Of a stretch of DNA of 50,132 nt, positions 40,921-50,132 are shown piece by piece (within the stretch, counting starts at the first letter, position 1; each line of letters begins with the position of its first letter). The position numbers and the translations under genes are program-made. The notes beneath the pieces were generated by a model. The model had not been told where the DNA came from. It searched no databases and saw only the letters and a program-made list of their open reading frames with translations. This DNA is from Candidatus Eiseniibacteriota bacterium. GTDB lineage: Bacteria > Eisenbacteria > RBG-16-71-46. The stretch is from contig JANYBS010000165.1 in the NCBI GenBank assembly GCA_025360715.1, positions 1-50,132 of the forward strand, given 5' to 3'.

Positions 40921-40926
40921 CCCTTG

Positions 40927-40932
40927 ATTGTA
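40927..40932 (-). promoter_or_regulatory. Putative extended -10 promoter of the nucleotidyltransferase module
   Basis: On the minus strand TGCTACAAT is a near-consensus extended -10, with the ATG only 6 nt downstream. It lies inside the segment bounded by the direct repeats, so the module carries its own promoter. Confidence 0.55.
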
Positions 40933-40942
40933 GCACGGCACC

Positions 40943-40974
40943 GCACCGACCCGGGCCGTTCACTTGCCTGCGCC
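40943..40974 (+). repeat. 32-bp direct repeat, right copy
   Basis: Second copy of the repeat at 40279-40310. Here the right arm of the terminator is present without its left arm, so this copy cannot form the original hairpin. Confidence 0.85.
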
Positions 40975-41039
40975 CGCGCGCTGCGGCAGGCTGCGCCGCG
41001 TCTGGAACACGCGCCCGACCAAGCTCGAAGGATGGCCCC

Positions 41040-41786
41040 GTGTCGATCGATGGTGAAGAGGATCTGCAGGGCCTGCTGGCGGCGGGGCGCGCGGTGCGCG
41101 CGGCGCTCGAGGCCATGCGCGCCGCGGTGCGCAGCGGCATCACGACGGCGGAGCTCGATCGCATCGGCGAGACCGCGCTGCGCCTGCATGGTGCGCGCTC
41201 GGCGCCGAAGCTCGTGTACGACTTCCCGGGCGCGAACTGCATCAGCGTGAACGATGAGATCGTGCACGGCATCCCGTCGCGCAAGCGGGTGCTTGCGGAC
41301 GGCGACCTCGTGAAGCTCGACGTGACCGCCGAACTCGCCGGCTACATGGCCGACGCAGCCATAACGGTGCCCGTGGGCGTGATCCCGGCCCGCGCGCAGA
41401 AACTCATCGATTGTGCCGAGCAGGCGTTCCACCGCGCGATGCGCGAGGTCCGCCCGGGCAAGCGCGCGTTCGAGGTGGGCCGCGTGATCGAGGACTTCGT
41501 GCGCGAACAGGGCTTCTCGGTCGTGCCCGTGCTGCAGGGCCATGGCATCGGCCGCACGATCCACGAAGAGCCCATGATGCCGAACTGGCCCGACCCCAAC
41601 GCGCGCGGCTGGCTTACCGATGGGCTGGTGATCACGGTGGAGCCCATCATCACGATGGGATCGGGCGATAGCTATGAAGCCGACGATGGCTGGACGATCA
41701 AGTCCACCGATGGCTCGCTGGCCGCGCACTTCGAGCACACGCTCGTCGTGCGCAACGGCCAGCCGTTGTTGCTCACCGCGGCGTAG
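41040..41786 (+). CDS. map: Methionine aminopeptidase, type I
   Basis: A 248-residue metalloprotease that removes the initiator Met. The five metal ligands are in place: Asp of L-V-K-L-D-V, Asp of Y-M-A-D-A-A, His of G-H-G-I-G-R-T-I-H, Glu of I-T-V-E-P-I and Glu of H-F-E-H-T. The substrate His of I-V-H-G-I-P is also conserved. There is no N-terminal zinc or SH3 extension. The start is GTG at 41040, with AAGGATGG just upstream. In many bacteria map lies in the ribosomal spc operon; here it stands alone after an inserted module. Confidence 0.93.
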   Translation: MSIDGEEDLQGLLAAGRAVRAALEAMRAAVRSGITTAELDRIGETALRLHGARSAPKLVYDFPGANCISVNDEIVHGIPSRKRVLADGDLVKLDVTAELAGYMADAAITVPVGVIPARAQKLIDCAEQAFHRAMREVRPGKRAFEVGRVIEDFVREQGFSVVPVLQGHGIGRTIHEEPMMPNWPDPNARGWLTDGLVITVEPIITMGSGDSYEADDGWTIKSTDGSLAAHFEHTLVVRNGQPLLLTAA

Positions 41787-41807
41787 TCGCCACGGCCCGC
41801 CGCGCCC

Positions 41808-43018
<1,211 letters not shown>

Positions 43019-43022
<4 letters not shown>

Positions 43023-43963
43023 TCGCGCAGGTCCTTTCCGGTGAGCGCCAGGAACACGCTCTGCAAGGTGGCGCCGCGGACTTCAAGGTCGCGCACGGCG
43101 AGCTTCTGCTGTTGGAGCGCCGCGAGCAGCGCGGGCAGCTCAGCGGTGACATCGTTCACGGTGGCCGTGAGCGCGAGCCCGCCTGGCTCGAGCGTGAAGC
43201 CCGCTGGCGCGCGACTGGCGGCCTGCGCCAGGTCCACGCGCACGCGCTGTCCCGCAAGCCCGGCGCGCTGGATCATCTCGGGCAGCGTGCCGCTGGCGAT
43301 CGCCTCGCCGTGGTCGATCACCACGATGCGATCGGCGCGGCCCTCGGCTTCCTCCAACTGGTGCGTGGTCAGCAGCAGCGCCGAGCCTTGGGCGCGCAAG
43401 CCGCCGAGCATGTCGTGGATGCGCTCGCGGCTCTGCGGGTCGACGCCCACGGTCGGCTCATCGAGCAACACGACCTTGGGCTCGTGAAGCACGCCGCACG
43501 CCAGGTTGAGCCGCCGCTTCATGCCGCCCGAGTAGCCCGCGACCGGCTCCTTGGCGCGGTCGATGAGCCCGGTCCATTCAAGCGCCCACGCCGTGCGCTC
43601 GCGCAGGCGCTTACCCGAAAGGCCATGCAGCTGCCCGAACAACTCCAGGTTCTCGCGCGCGGTGAGCAGGCCATAGAGCGCCAACTCCTGCGGCACCACG
43701 CCAAGCCCTTCGCGCACGGCGCCGGGGACCAGCACCTTGCCGAACAGGCTGATGCGGCCGGAATCGAGCCGTACGCGGCCGGCGAGCGCGCGGATGAGCG
43801 TGGTCTTGCCGGCGCCGTTGGGCCCGAGCAGCGCGAGCATCTCGCCCTCGCGCAGGTCGAACGAGAGCCCGCGCAGCGCCGCCGTAGCGCCGAACGTCTT
43901 GCGGGCATCCTGGACCTCGAGGACTGCGGGTCGTGTGGTGGTCGTTGCCATGCTGACTGCCAT
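43019..43963 (-). CDS. ABC transporter ATP-binding protein (exporter)
   Basis: A 314-residue ATPase subunit. Walker A is G-P-N-G-A-G-K-T-T, the signature is Y-S-G-G-M-K-R-R-L, Walker B runs [12 protein letters not shown], and the H-loop is T-T-H-Q-L-E-E-A-E. The C-terminal ~90 residues form the extra domain of DrrA/YbhF-like exporters. GGAGGG precedes the ATG at 43963; a second Met four codons later is an alternative. It works with the permease encoded immediately downstream. Confidence 0.9.
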
Positions 43964-44234
43964 ATTCCCTCCGGTCGGCGGGGGCGGCCATCGCCCTGTG
44001 CCGCGTGACACAAGAGAGAATCGCCGCTCGCGCCAGCGCCGGATAGAGCGAGGCGGCGAATGGTCGTTCCGGGGCGGCGAACGGTCATGGTGGGCGGCTG
44101 GCGGGGGCCGGCGCCCGTGCCGGGTCCGCGCCCGGTTGCCGCTCCGCCGCGTTCGTCCTATCGTCCCGGCACTGCTTCGCGCACCTCGCACGACACCGAT
44201 GTCCTGCTCCCATGGCCCACAGGAGGTGGCCCGT
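43964..44234. promoter_or_regulatory. Divergent promoter region between the ABC exporter and second OmpA gene
   Basis: The 271-bp gap separates divergent genes and must hold both promoters. CCTATCGTCC near 44157-44166 could be the -10 for ompA, giving a leader of about 65 nt that ends with a strong AGGAGGT ribosome binding site. I see no small gene. Confidence 0.35.
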
Positions 44235-45686
44235 ATGCGCATGCGATCCCTTACCCCGTTCCTGCTGTTCGCGGCACTCCTCATCCCGAGTGCTCCGGCG
44301 CACGCCGCCCCCGAAGGCTCGTACCGCTGGGTCACGCCGGTCGTCGGCTGGGCGAAGTTCTCCGACCGCCTCCTCTATCCGGCGGACTCCCTCAAGGACG
44401 CGCCGCTCTTCGGGCTGCGTATCGGCCGTTCGTTCCAGGAGAACTGGGCGCTCGAGCTGGCCGGCGCGTATTCGCCCACGAAGGAAGCCGCGTATCCCGA
44501 CCGCGACGTCACCTACATGAACGGTTCGCTGAACCTCATGTACACGCCGGCGCGCTGGAAGGCCGGCGACCTGTACTTCGCCGCCGGCGCCGGCTACTCG
44601 CGCCGCAAGGCGAAAGACTTCACCGACCTTCATGCCGGCACGTTCGAGCAGGCGATCGGCTGGCGCTCGTGGTGGAATGACCACTCCGGCATCCGCCTCG
44701 AGGCGCGCAACAGCCTCAACATGGCGAACCATCGCTGGGAGCGCTCCGACAAGAGCGACCTGCACTTCCTGGCCGGCCTCGACTTCGTGTTCGGCGGCAA
44801 GCCCAAGGATACCGATGGCGACGGCGTGCCGGACAAGAAGGACAAGTGCCCGAACACGCCCACGGGTGCCAAGGTCGATGCGACCGGCTGCCCGACCGAC
44901 GCCGATGGTGATGGCGTGTGGGATGGCCTCGACAAGTGCCCCGACACGCCTAAGGGCGCGACCGTCGACGCGACGGGTTGCCCCAAGGATTCGGACGGAG
45001 ATGGCGTGTATGACGGCCTCGACCAGTGCGGGAACACCCCCAAGGGCGCGATGGTCGATGCAAAGGGTTGCCCGACCGACAGCGACGGTGACGGCGTGTG
45101 GGACGGTCTCGACAAGTGCCCGAATACACCCAAGGGCGCCAAGGTCGATGCCGACGGTTGCCCCACCGACGCCGACGGCGACGGCGTCTTCGACGGTCTC
45201 GACAAGTGCCCCGACACGCCCAAGGGCGCCAAGGTCGATGCCGACGGCTGCCCGATCGTGGTCACGGAGAAGGAGACGGAGCTGCTCGACACGGGCATGA
45301 TCCGGCTGCAGAACGTGAACTTCGAGACGGGCAAGAGCGACCTGCTTCCCGAATCCAAGCCGATCCTCGATGACATCGGTCCGATCCTGCGCAAGTGGCC
45401 GCAGTTGCAGATCGAGGTCGGTGGCCACACCGACTCGCGCGGCACGCAGGCCAAGAACCAAGCGCTCTCCGAGGCGCGTGCGAAGGCCGTGCGGGACTAC
45501 CTCACGCAGAAGTTCCCCGACATCGTCGCGAGCCAGCTCACGTCGAAGGGCTATGGCGAGAGCAGGCCGATCGCTCCGAACAAGGGTGCGGCGAACATGG
45601 CGAAGAACCGCCGCGTCGAGTTCGTGGTGCTCAACAAGGACGTGCTCAAAAAGGAAGTCGAGAAGCGCAAGCTGCTCCAGAAGTAG
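44235..45686 (+). CDS. OmpA-family protein with thrombospondin type-3 repeats (second copy)
   Basis: A 483-residue paralogue of the protein at 38749-40242 with the same order: signal peptide (about 1-25), barrel (about 26-190), five TSP3 repeats (about 194-345), and OmpA peptidoglycan-binding domain (N-F-E-T-G-K-S-D-L, G-G-H-T-D-S-R-G, N-R-R-V-E-F-V). The TSP3 and OmpA parts are very similar between the copies, while the barrels differ strongly, so the two should present different surfaces on the same calcium-stiffened anchor. It has a strong AGGAGGT ribosome binding site and its own terminator. Confidence 0.92.
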   Translation: MRMRSLTPFLLFAALLIPSAPAHAAPEGSYRWVTPVVGWAKFSDRLLYPADSLKDAPLFGLRIGRSFQENWALELAGAYSPTKEAAYPDRDVTYMNGSLNLMYTPARWKAGDLYFAAGAGYSRRKAKDFTDLHAGTFEQAIGWRSWWNDHSGIRLEARNSLNMANHRWERSDKSDLHFLAGLDFVFGGKPKDTDGDGVPDKKDKCPNTPTGAKVDATGCPTDADGDGVWDGLDKCPDTPKGATVDATGCPKDSDGDGVYDGLDQCGNTPKGAMVDAKGCPTDSDGDGVWDGLDKCPNTPKGAKVDADGCPTDADGDGVFDGLDKCPDTPKGAKVDADGCPIVVTEKETELLDTGMIRLQNVNFETGKSDLLPESKPILDDIGPILRKWPQLQIEVGGHTDSRGTQAKNQALSEARAKAVRDYLTQKFPDIVASQLTSKGYGESRPIAPNKGAANMAKNRRVEFVVLNKDVLKKEVEKRKLLQK

Positions 45687-45703
45687 GCGCTTCTCGCAAC
45701 ACC

Positions 45704-45736
45704 ACGCGGCCCGGGGCAGCACGCTCCGGGCCGCGT
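45704..45736 (+). terminator. Terminator of the second OmpA-TSP3 gene
   Basis: A perfect 11-bp GC stem with 11-nt loop lies 17 nt after the stop and is followed by TGCTTTGCC. Confidence 0.65.
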
Positions 45737-45809
45737 TGCTTTGCCCGCTGTGTGGGCTAGGATGCTCGCGATCCCACACCACCCGCTTCCTTCCGCCAGC
45801 GAGGCATGC

Positions 45810-46994
45810 ATGACCATCGCCACTCCGCACTTCACCGGCGCCGATGTCGACGAGCTGATCGCCGTCCGCCGCGACCTGCACCAGCATCCCGAGTTAGGGT
45901 TCGAGGAAGTGCGCACCGCCGGCATCGTCGCGACGAAGCTGCGCGCGCTCGGCCTGGAGCCGCGCACCGAAGTGGGCCGCACGGGCGTGATGTGCACGAT
46001 CCGCGGCGGCAAGCCGGGCCGCACGGTGCTCTTGCGCGCCGACATGGACGCGCTGCCCATCCAGGAAGAGAACGACACGCCGTACCGTTCGCAGAGCGCC
46101 GGCAAGATGCATGCGTGCGGGCACGACTGCCACACGAGCATCCTGATCGCGATCGCGAAGCGCTTGGTCGCACAACAGAAGGACCTCGCGGGCACCGTGG
46201 TGCTGTGCTTCCAGCCCGCCGAGGAGCTCGGCGGCCCCAAGGGCGGCGCCGAGGCCATGATCCAGGACGGCGCGCTGGACCCGAAGCCCGATGCGGCGTT
46301 CGGCCTGCACGTGTGGCAGGACCTGCCGCTGGGCGTGGTCGGCGTGACCGAAGGGCCGTGGATGGCCGCGGTGGACGAGTTCACCGTGACGGTCAAGGGC
46401 AAGGGCGCGCACGCGGCGATGCCGCAGGGCAGCATCGACCCGGTCGTGTGCGCGGCGCACATGGTGACGGCGCTGCAGAGCCTGGTGAGCCGAAACACCG
46501 ATCCGTTCCAGCAGCTGGTGGTGAGCGTGACGCAGCTGCGCGCGGGCTCGGCGTTCAACATCATCCCCGAGACCGCTTGGTTCAACGGCACGATCCGCCT
46601 GTTCGACCGCGAGCTGTGGACGCGCGTGCCGGGCCAGTTCGAGCGCGTGGTCAAGGGCGTTGCTGCCGCCTTCGGCTGCGAAGCGGATATCCTGTACGAA
46701 CGCGGCAACATGCCCACCGTGAACGACAAGGCCATGTGCGCCTTCGCCCGCACCGCTGCCACCGAGGTGGTCGGAGCTGCGAACCTGCGCGACGACGTGC
46801 GCACCATGGGCGGCGAGGACTTCTCTTCTTTCTTGGCGCGCGTGCCCGGCGTGTTCATCGCCGTGGGTTCACGCAACGAGGACAAGGGCCTGGTCCATGA
46901 GCATCATCATCCGCGCTTCGATGTGGACGAAGAAAGCCTGCGCATCGGCGCCGAGATCCTGCTGCGCACCGCGCTGAACTACCTGGCGTCTTAA
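45810..46994 (+). CDS. M20-family amidohydrolase (hippurate hydrolase/IAA-amino-acid hydrolase type)
   Basis: A 394-residue zinc amidohydrolase of the peptidase M20D group, which cleaves N-acyl amino acids. Motifs: R-R-D-L-H-Q-H-P-E-L-G-F-E-E near the start, L-R-A-D-M-D-A-L-P, the metal-binding block M-H-A-C-G-H-D-C-H, F-Q-P-A-E-E, and the dimerisation-domain His of G-K-G-A-H-A-A-M-P. The late ligand His is in the E-H-H-H-P block. No transporter or linked pathway gene is adjacent, so the substrate is unknown. The ATG at 45810 was chosen from homology. A TAGGAT box at 45758-45763 could be the promoter. Confidence 0.88.
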   Translation: MTIATPHFTGADVDELIAVRRDLHQHPELGFEEVRTAGIVATKLRALGLEPRTEVGRTGVMCTIRGGKPGRTVLLRADMDALPIQEENDTPYRSQSAGKMHACGHDCHTSILIAIAKRLVAQQKDLAGTVVLCFQPAEELGGPKGGAEAMIQDGALDPKPDAAFGLHVWQDLPLGVVGVTEGPWMAAVDEFTVTVKGKGAHAAMPQGSIDPVVCAAHMVTALQSLVSRNTDPFQQLVVSVTQLRAGSAFNIIPETAWFNGTIRLFDRELWTRVPGQFERVVKGVAAAFGCEADILYERGNMPTVNDKAMCAFARTAATEVVGAANLRDDVRTMGGEDFSSFLARVPGVFIAVGSRNEDKGLVHEHHHPRFDVDEESLRIGAEILLRTALNYLAS

Positions 46995-47010
46995 GGCCAT
47001 GAGGAATCCC

Positions 47011-48366
47011 ATGCTCGATATGCACCTGCTCTGGCGGCACACCGCCCGTTTCGCACTGATCACCACGCTCACGTTCATGTGCGCCGGAGGTGCACAAGGC
47101 TCCGATGCCGAGCCCGATGCCGCCTATCGTGACGCGCAGTTCCTGCTGCGCGCCGCTATCCGCGACACGGCCGGTCATGGCGACGATTCGGCGCGGCTGG
47201 ACTCGCTCGGCCAAGCGTACTTCCGGCTCGCGCGCCTGAACGATGCCGCCACCGTGCTGCGCCGCGCCGTCGCCGCGCAGCCGCGTGATCACGCGGCGTT
47301 TGCCACGCTGGGGCGCATCGCGCTCTGGCAGGGCCGCACGGCCGAGGCCGACAGCCTGCTCGCTGCCGCTGGCGACGCCGAAGGCGCACCCGACGATCGC
47401 TATGACGCCGCGATCCGCCGCGGCGACTGGAAGGCGGCCGCCGGCCAGGCCGAGGCGATGAACGATGCCGGCCGCCGCGAGCTGCTGCAGAAGCTCGCCG
47501 GTAGCGAGCCCTACAAGCTGCGCGATGGCCGCGAGAGCGGGCGCGTGTTGTTCGAGCGGGCGTGGCCCGTGCCGCTCGTGCCGGTCAAGGTGAATGGCCT
47601 GAGCGTGCTCATGGCGGTCGACCCCGGCGTGCCGGGGTTGATCGTGGATCCCGCGGTGATGCGCTTGCAGCACCTGCTGCCGATCGCGGGTGAGTCGAGC
47701 GTGCTGTGGAACGGCACGCGCACAGGCGTCAAGCACGCGTGGGTGCCGCGATTCGAGATCGCGGGCATGGCGATGACCGACGTGCCGGCCGACGTGCTGC
47801 CGATGCGGCGTTACAGCTTGGACGTGAATCCGCAGGGCGTCACGATCGGCGGGATCATCGGCCTCGCCGTACTCGAACGCTTCGGCGCGACGATCGACTT
47901 CAAGACCCAAGTACTCGAGCTACGCCGTCCGGGCGTGGCGTATGCGCCGCAAGGCCAGCGCGTGACATTCGAGCGCTGGGGTGAGAGCGAGCTCATGATC
48001 TACGGCAGCGTGAACGGCGGCCGTCGCATGGCGCTGCAGCTGGGCACGGGCCTGCCGGGCGCGGCGCTGGGCTCGGCCGAGTCGGTGTTCGACGAACTGA
48101 GCCTCAAGCCCAGCCGCGTCGGCAACCTCATCAAGGGCGCGGGCACGTTCCTGCAGGGCCGTTCGTGGGACGCGGTGCCGGTGCCGACGATCGCGCTGGG
48201 CGCCGTCGTGCGCGACCGCGCGAATGGCTGGTCCGGGGTGATGTCGCAAGGCGAGCTCTGGCGCTACGGCGCGCGGCGCGACGGCCTGCTGGGTGCCGAG
48301 ATGTTCCGCAACCGCCGCGTCACATTCGACTGGGCCAAGCAGGTGCTGGTGTTCGAAGGCGATTGA
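47011..48366 (+). CDS. Retropepsin-like aspartyl protease family protein with TPR N-terminus, active site altered
   Basis: A 451-residue exported protein. A signal peptide (about 1-28) is followed by a helical TPR-like segment (about 35-160) and two retropepsin-like halves. In the first, V-N-G-L-S-V-L-M-A-V-D-P-G-V-P-G has Asp204, but the usual D-T/S-G triad is D-P-G. In the second, the equivalent strand reads M-A-L-Q-L-G-T-G with Gln343 in place of Asp. Proteolysis is therefore doubtful, and a peptide-binding role is possible. GAGGA before the ATG at 47011 favours this start over an ATG at 46999. It follows the amidohydrolase closely, so the two may be one operon. Confidence 0.65.
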   Translation: MLDMHLLWRHTARFALITTLTFMCAGGAQGSDAEPDAAYRDAQFLLRAAIRDTAGHGDDSARLDSLGQAYFRLARLNDAATVLRRAVAAQPRDHAAFATLGRIALWQGRTAEADSLLAAAGDAEGAPDDRYDAAIRRGDWKAAAGQAEAMNDAGRRELLQKLAGSEPYKLRDGRESGRVLFERAWPVPLVPVKVNGLSVLMAVDPGVPGLIVDPAVMRLQHLLPIAGESSVLWNGTRTGVKHAWVPRFEIAGMAMTDVPADVLPMRRYSLDVNPQGVTIGGIIGLAVLERFGATIDFKTQVLELRRPGVAYAPQGQRVTFERWGESELMIYGSVNGGRRMALQLGTGLPGAALGSAESVFDELSLKPSRVGNLIKGAGTFLQGRSWDAVPVPTIALGAVVRDRANGWSGVMSQGELWRYGARRDGLLGAEMFRNRRVTFDWAKQVLVFEGD

Positions 48367-48529
48367 CGCGGCCCTCTCGCCGTTGCTCGTCGATCTCATG
48401 CTCGGGCACGCCTTGCTTGTGATTGGAGCGTGACGATCTGCGGGCGATCGGGCGCCAACGCATCGAACAGGAAAGACCGCCGTGGAGTAGAACGCCGCAC
48501 CGATGTGGCGCCGCGCCCGCGCGCGCCCC

Positions 48530-48535
48530 TATATT
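48530..48535 (+). promoter_or_regulatory. Putative -10 box of a leaderless promoter
   Basis: TATATT, then six GC bases, then the ATG at 48542. The layout is nearly the same as that before rsmA. Confidence 0.55.
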
Positions 48536-48541
48536 GCGCGC

Positions 48542-49216
48542 ATGCGTCCTCTCGTGCTGCCGCGTGTGCTGCGTTCATTCTTGGTGCTGGCGCTCGACGC
48601 CGCGTTGCTCGCGTTGGGCCTGGGCGGGCTGGCCGCGCTGCTGCACGAACCGCGCGCGCTGGCGCTGCTCGCGGCGTGGGGCATCGGCGGCGCGGCGCTC
48701 GCGGCCAAGGCACCGGTGCGCGGCGGCGAGACGGTGGCGGTCGAGAAGGACCCGGGCGTCATGGTGATCCTGTTCTTCGCACCACTACTCACGCCACTGG
48801 TAGCGGCACTCGGCGCGCAGCACCATCTGTGGCGGCTGCCCGGCGCGCCCGCGTGGGGATGGGCCGGCGTGGCGCTCGCGGCCTGCGGCTTCGCGTTGCG
48901 CATCGCCGCCATGTCGCAACTTGGGACGCGATTCTCGCCATTGGTGGCGGTGCAGCGCGAACACACGCTGGAGACGCGCGGGCTCTATGGCGCGATCCGC
49001 CACCCCGGGTACCTGGGCGCACTACTCGGGTGCTTGGGCTCGGCGCTCGCATTCGACTCCGCGCTCGCGCTGCCGCTCTTCGCGATCATGCTGGGCGCGG
49101 AGCTCGCGCGCATGCGCCGCGAAGAGGTGCTGCTCGCGCGGCATTTCGGCGCGCAATGGGGCGCTTACGCCGCGCGCACCGGCGCGCTCTGGCCGCGGGC
49201 GTTCGGCGGGCGCTGA
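48542..49216 (+). CDS. Isoprenylcysteine carboxyl methyltransferase (ICMT)-like membrane methyltransferase
   Basis: A 224-residue integral membrane protein with about five helices. The C-terminal half carries the ICMT/PEMT signature: V-A-V-Q-R-E-H-T-L-E-T-R-G-L-Y-G, then I-R-H-P-G-Y-L-G, and the end E-E-V-L-L-A-R-H-F-G with W-G-A-Y. These residues form the SAM pocket in the family. Bacterial members methylate lipids or other small hydrophobic substrates; the substrate here is not known. The ATG at 48542 is fixed by the TATATT box. Confidence 0.8.
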   Translation: MRPLVLPRVLRSFLVLALDAALLALGLGGLAALLHEPRALALLAAWGIGGAALAAKAPVRGGETVAVEKDPGVMVILFFAPLLTPLVAALGAQHHLWRLPGAPAWGWAGVALAACGFALRIAAMSQLGTRFSPLVAVQREHTLETRGLYGAIRHPGYLGALLGCLGSALAFDSALALPLFAIMLGAELARMRREEVLLARHFGAQWGAYAARTGALWPRAFGGR

Positions 49217-49276
49217 TGCGCGGGCGCGGCCGGGGCGCTCTGCCGGGGCGCTCTGGCCGTCGCGGCCGCTGTGCAC

Positions 49277-49282
49277 TAGAGT
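49277..49282 (+). promoter_or_regulatory. Putative -10 box of a leaderless ogt promoter
   Basis: TAGAGT lies 7 nt before the ATG at 49290, and there is no ribosome binding site. Confidence 0.5.
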
Positions 49283-49289
49283 GTCGCCC

Positions 49290-50096
49290 ATGCGCATCGT
49301 CTACCATGTGATGTCGGCCCCGCAGCCACTCGGCCTGTTGTTCATCGCAGCCACCGAGCGTGGCGTGCGCTATGTGGAATTCATGGACAAGCGCAGCCTC
49401 AAGCGCACGATCGCTGGTCACGCGAGCGAGAACCCCGGCGCGACCTGGGAGCCCAGCGTGCGCGAGATGCGGCCGCTCGCCGAGGCGCTCGAGCAGTACT
49501 TCTGCGGCGCCGAGAGCGATCTGCGCTTTGCGCTCGATCCGGTGGGATCCGCCTTCCAGATCGCCGTGTGGAAGGCGCTGCTCGAGATCCCTTACGGCCA
49601 GACGCGCAACTATGCGCAGATCGCCACCGCCGCCGGCCAGCCCAAGGGCGCGCGCGCGGCCGGCCTGGCGTGCAACCAGAACCCTGTCGCCATCCTGATC
49701 CCGTGTCATCGCGTGATCGGCGCCGACGGCAAGCTCGTGGGCTACAACGGCGGACTGCCGCGCAAGAAGTTCCTGCTGGGATTGGAATCGCGCTTCAAGA
49801 ACATGGCGCCCATGGAAGGCGACAATGTGATCGCCGAGGCCGCCGTGAAGGTGTCCAAGGCGAAGCCGGCCGCGAAGGCGGTCACGAAGAAAGTGCCCGC
49901 CCGTAAGCCAGTGGCGGGTGTCGTGCGCAGCATGGCCAAGCCGGCCAGGAGCACGCCCAAGGTCGCGCCCAGGAGCGTGATCAGGCCGGCCGCGAAGCCC
50001 GCGTCCAAGGCGTCCTCGCGCAGTCGCGCCGCTGCCGCACCGGCCGCAAAGAACCTCAAGCTCTCCGCGTCGCCCGCACGGCGCGGCTCTCGCTGA
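49290..50096 (+). CDS. ogt: Methylated-DNA--[protein]-cysteine S-methyltransferase with histone H1-like tail
   Basis: A 268-residue suicide repair protein that takes alkyl groups from O6-alkylguanine onto its own cysteine. The catalytic domain (about 1-170) has F-Q-I-A-V-W-K-A-L, I-P-Y-G-Q-T-R-N-Y, N-Q-N-P-V-A-I-L-I and the active site P-C-H-R-V-I-G, then G-Y-N-G-G-L. After about residue 180 comes an ~85-residue tail rich in Lys, Ala, Pro, Ser and Arg with A-K-P-A-A-K-A and K-K-V-P-A-R-K-P repeats, as in histone H1-like proteins. It probably gives non-specific DNA binding. The ATG at 49290 is fixed by the TAGAGT box. Confidence 0.92.
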   Translation: MRIVYHVMSAPQPLGLLFIAATERGVRYVEFMDKRSLKRTIAGHASENPGATWEPSVREMRPLAEALEQYFCGAESDLRFALDPVGSAFQIAVWKALLEIPYGQTRNYAQIATAAGQPKGARAAGLACNQNPVAILIPCHRVIGADGKLVGYNGGLPRKKFLLGLESRFKNMAPMEGDNVIAEAAVKVSKAKPAAKAVTKKVPARKPVAGVVRSMAKPARSTPKVAPRSVIRPAAKPASKASSRSRAAAAPAAKNLKLSASPARRGSR

Positions 50097-50132
50097 TCAA
50101 CGCTCAAGACCGCCGACCGGCTCCGCCAGTCG

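Noticed and set aside
44085-45887. A 600-codon minus-strand frame over the second OmpA gene, and a similar one at 38563-40254
   Set aside because: Both mirror the repetitive TSP3-coding DNA; their apparent repeats are the antisense of the calcium-binding repeats.

Overview
This is a gene-dense, very GC-rich stretch of chromosome from a diderm (two-membrane) bacterium. Outer-membrane architecture is shown by two OmpA-like proteins with calcium-binding thrombospondin type-3 repeats, an AsmA-like protein, an EnvC/NlpD-like amidase activator and an outer-membrane barrel ending in Phe. Family content (PSP1/RicT, DUF2330 next to an RnfD-like protein, MASE1 hybrid kinase, TSP3-OmpA) would fit an uncultured FCB-group or Eisenbacteria/Gemmatimonadota-like lineage. 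That placement is inference with low confidence. I found no rRNA, tRNA, CRISPR array, intact insertion sequence or prophage.

Region 1 (1-13.1 kb) is a housekeeping backbone: envC-like end, holB, ricT, metG, tatD and rsmA in the same order as the origin-proximal holB-yaaT-metS-yabD-ksgA cluster of Bacillus. Lineage-specific genes interrupt it: a HAMP protein fused to the tail of a receiver domain, a class A beta-lactamase-like enzyme, a minus-strand ECF sigma/anti-sigma-like/ABC exporter operon, and a HEAT-repeat membrane protein.

Region 2 (13.1-24.8 kb) holds sensory and envelope genes: an OmpR-type two-component pair, a secreted Cys/His/Met-rich protein with repeated CPMH-like motifs, a YibQ-like deacetylase homologue and a glycogen-debranching homologue that both appear to have lost their catalytic residues, a MASE1 hybrid histidine kinase, a DUF4397 lipoprotein, and a divergently transcribed CarH-like B12-binding MerR regulator with all the photoreceptor residues.

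Region 3 (24.8-38.6 kb) holds AsmA, KDPG aldolase, an outer-membrane barrel, MscL with a zinc-ribbon tail, a DUF2330 / RnfD-like / DUF2330 operon, a GAF-PAS hybrid kinase and a class A penicillin-binding protein.

Region 4 (38.7-50.1 kb) holds two OmpA-TSP3 paralogues. Between them lie a two-gene nucleotidyltransferase module flanked by a 32-bp direct repeat (31/32 identical), methionine aminopeptidase and an ABC-2 exporter. After them come an M20 amidohydrolase, a degenerate aspartyl-protease-like protein, an ICMT-like methyltransferase and an Ogt with a histone-H1-like basic tail.

Three points stand out. (i) Nine genes have a TANNNT box 6-9 nt before the start codon and no clear Shine-Dalgarno, a leaderless-promoter signature that also fixes their starts. 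(ii) Several enzyme folds have lost catalytic residues. (iii) The small nucleotidyltransferase module looks like a recent insertion into a terminator.
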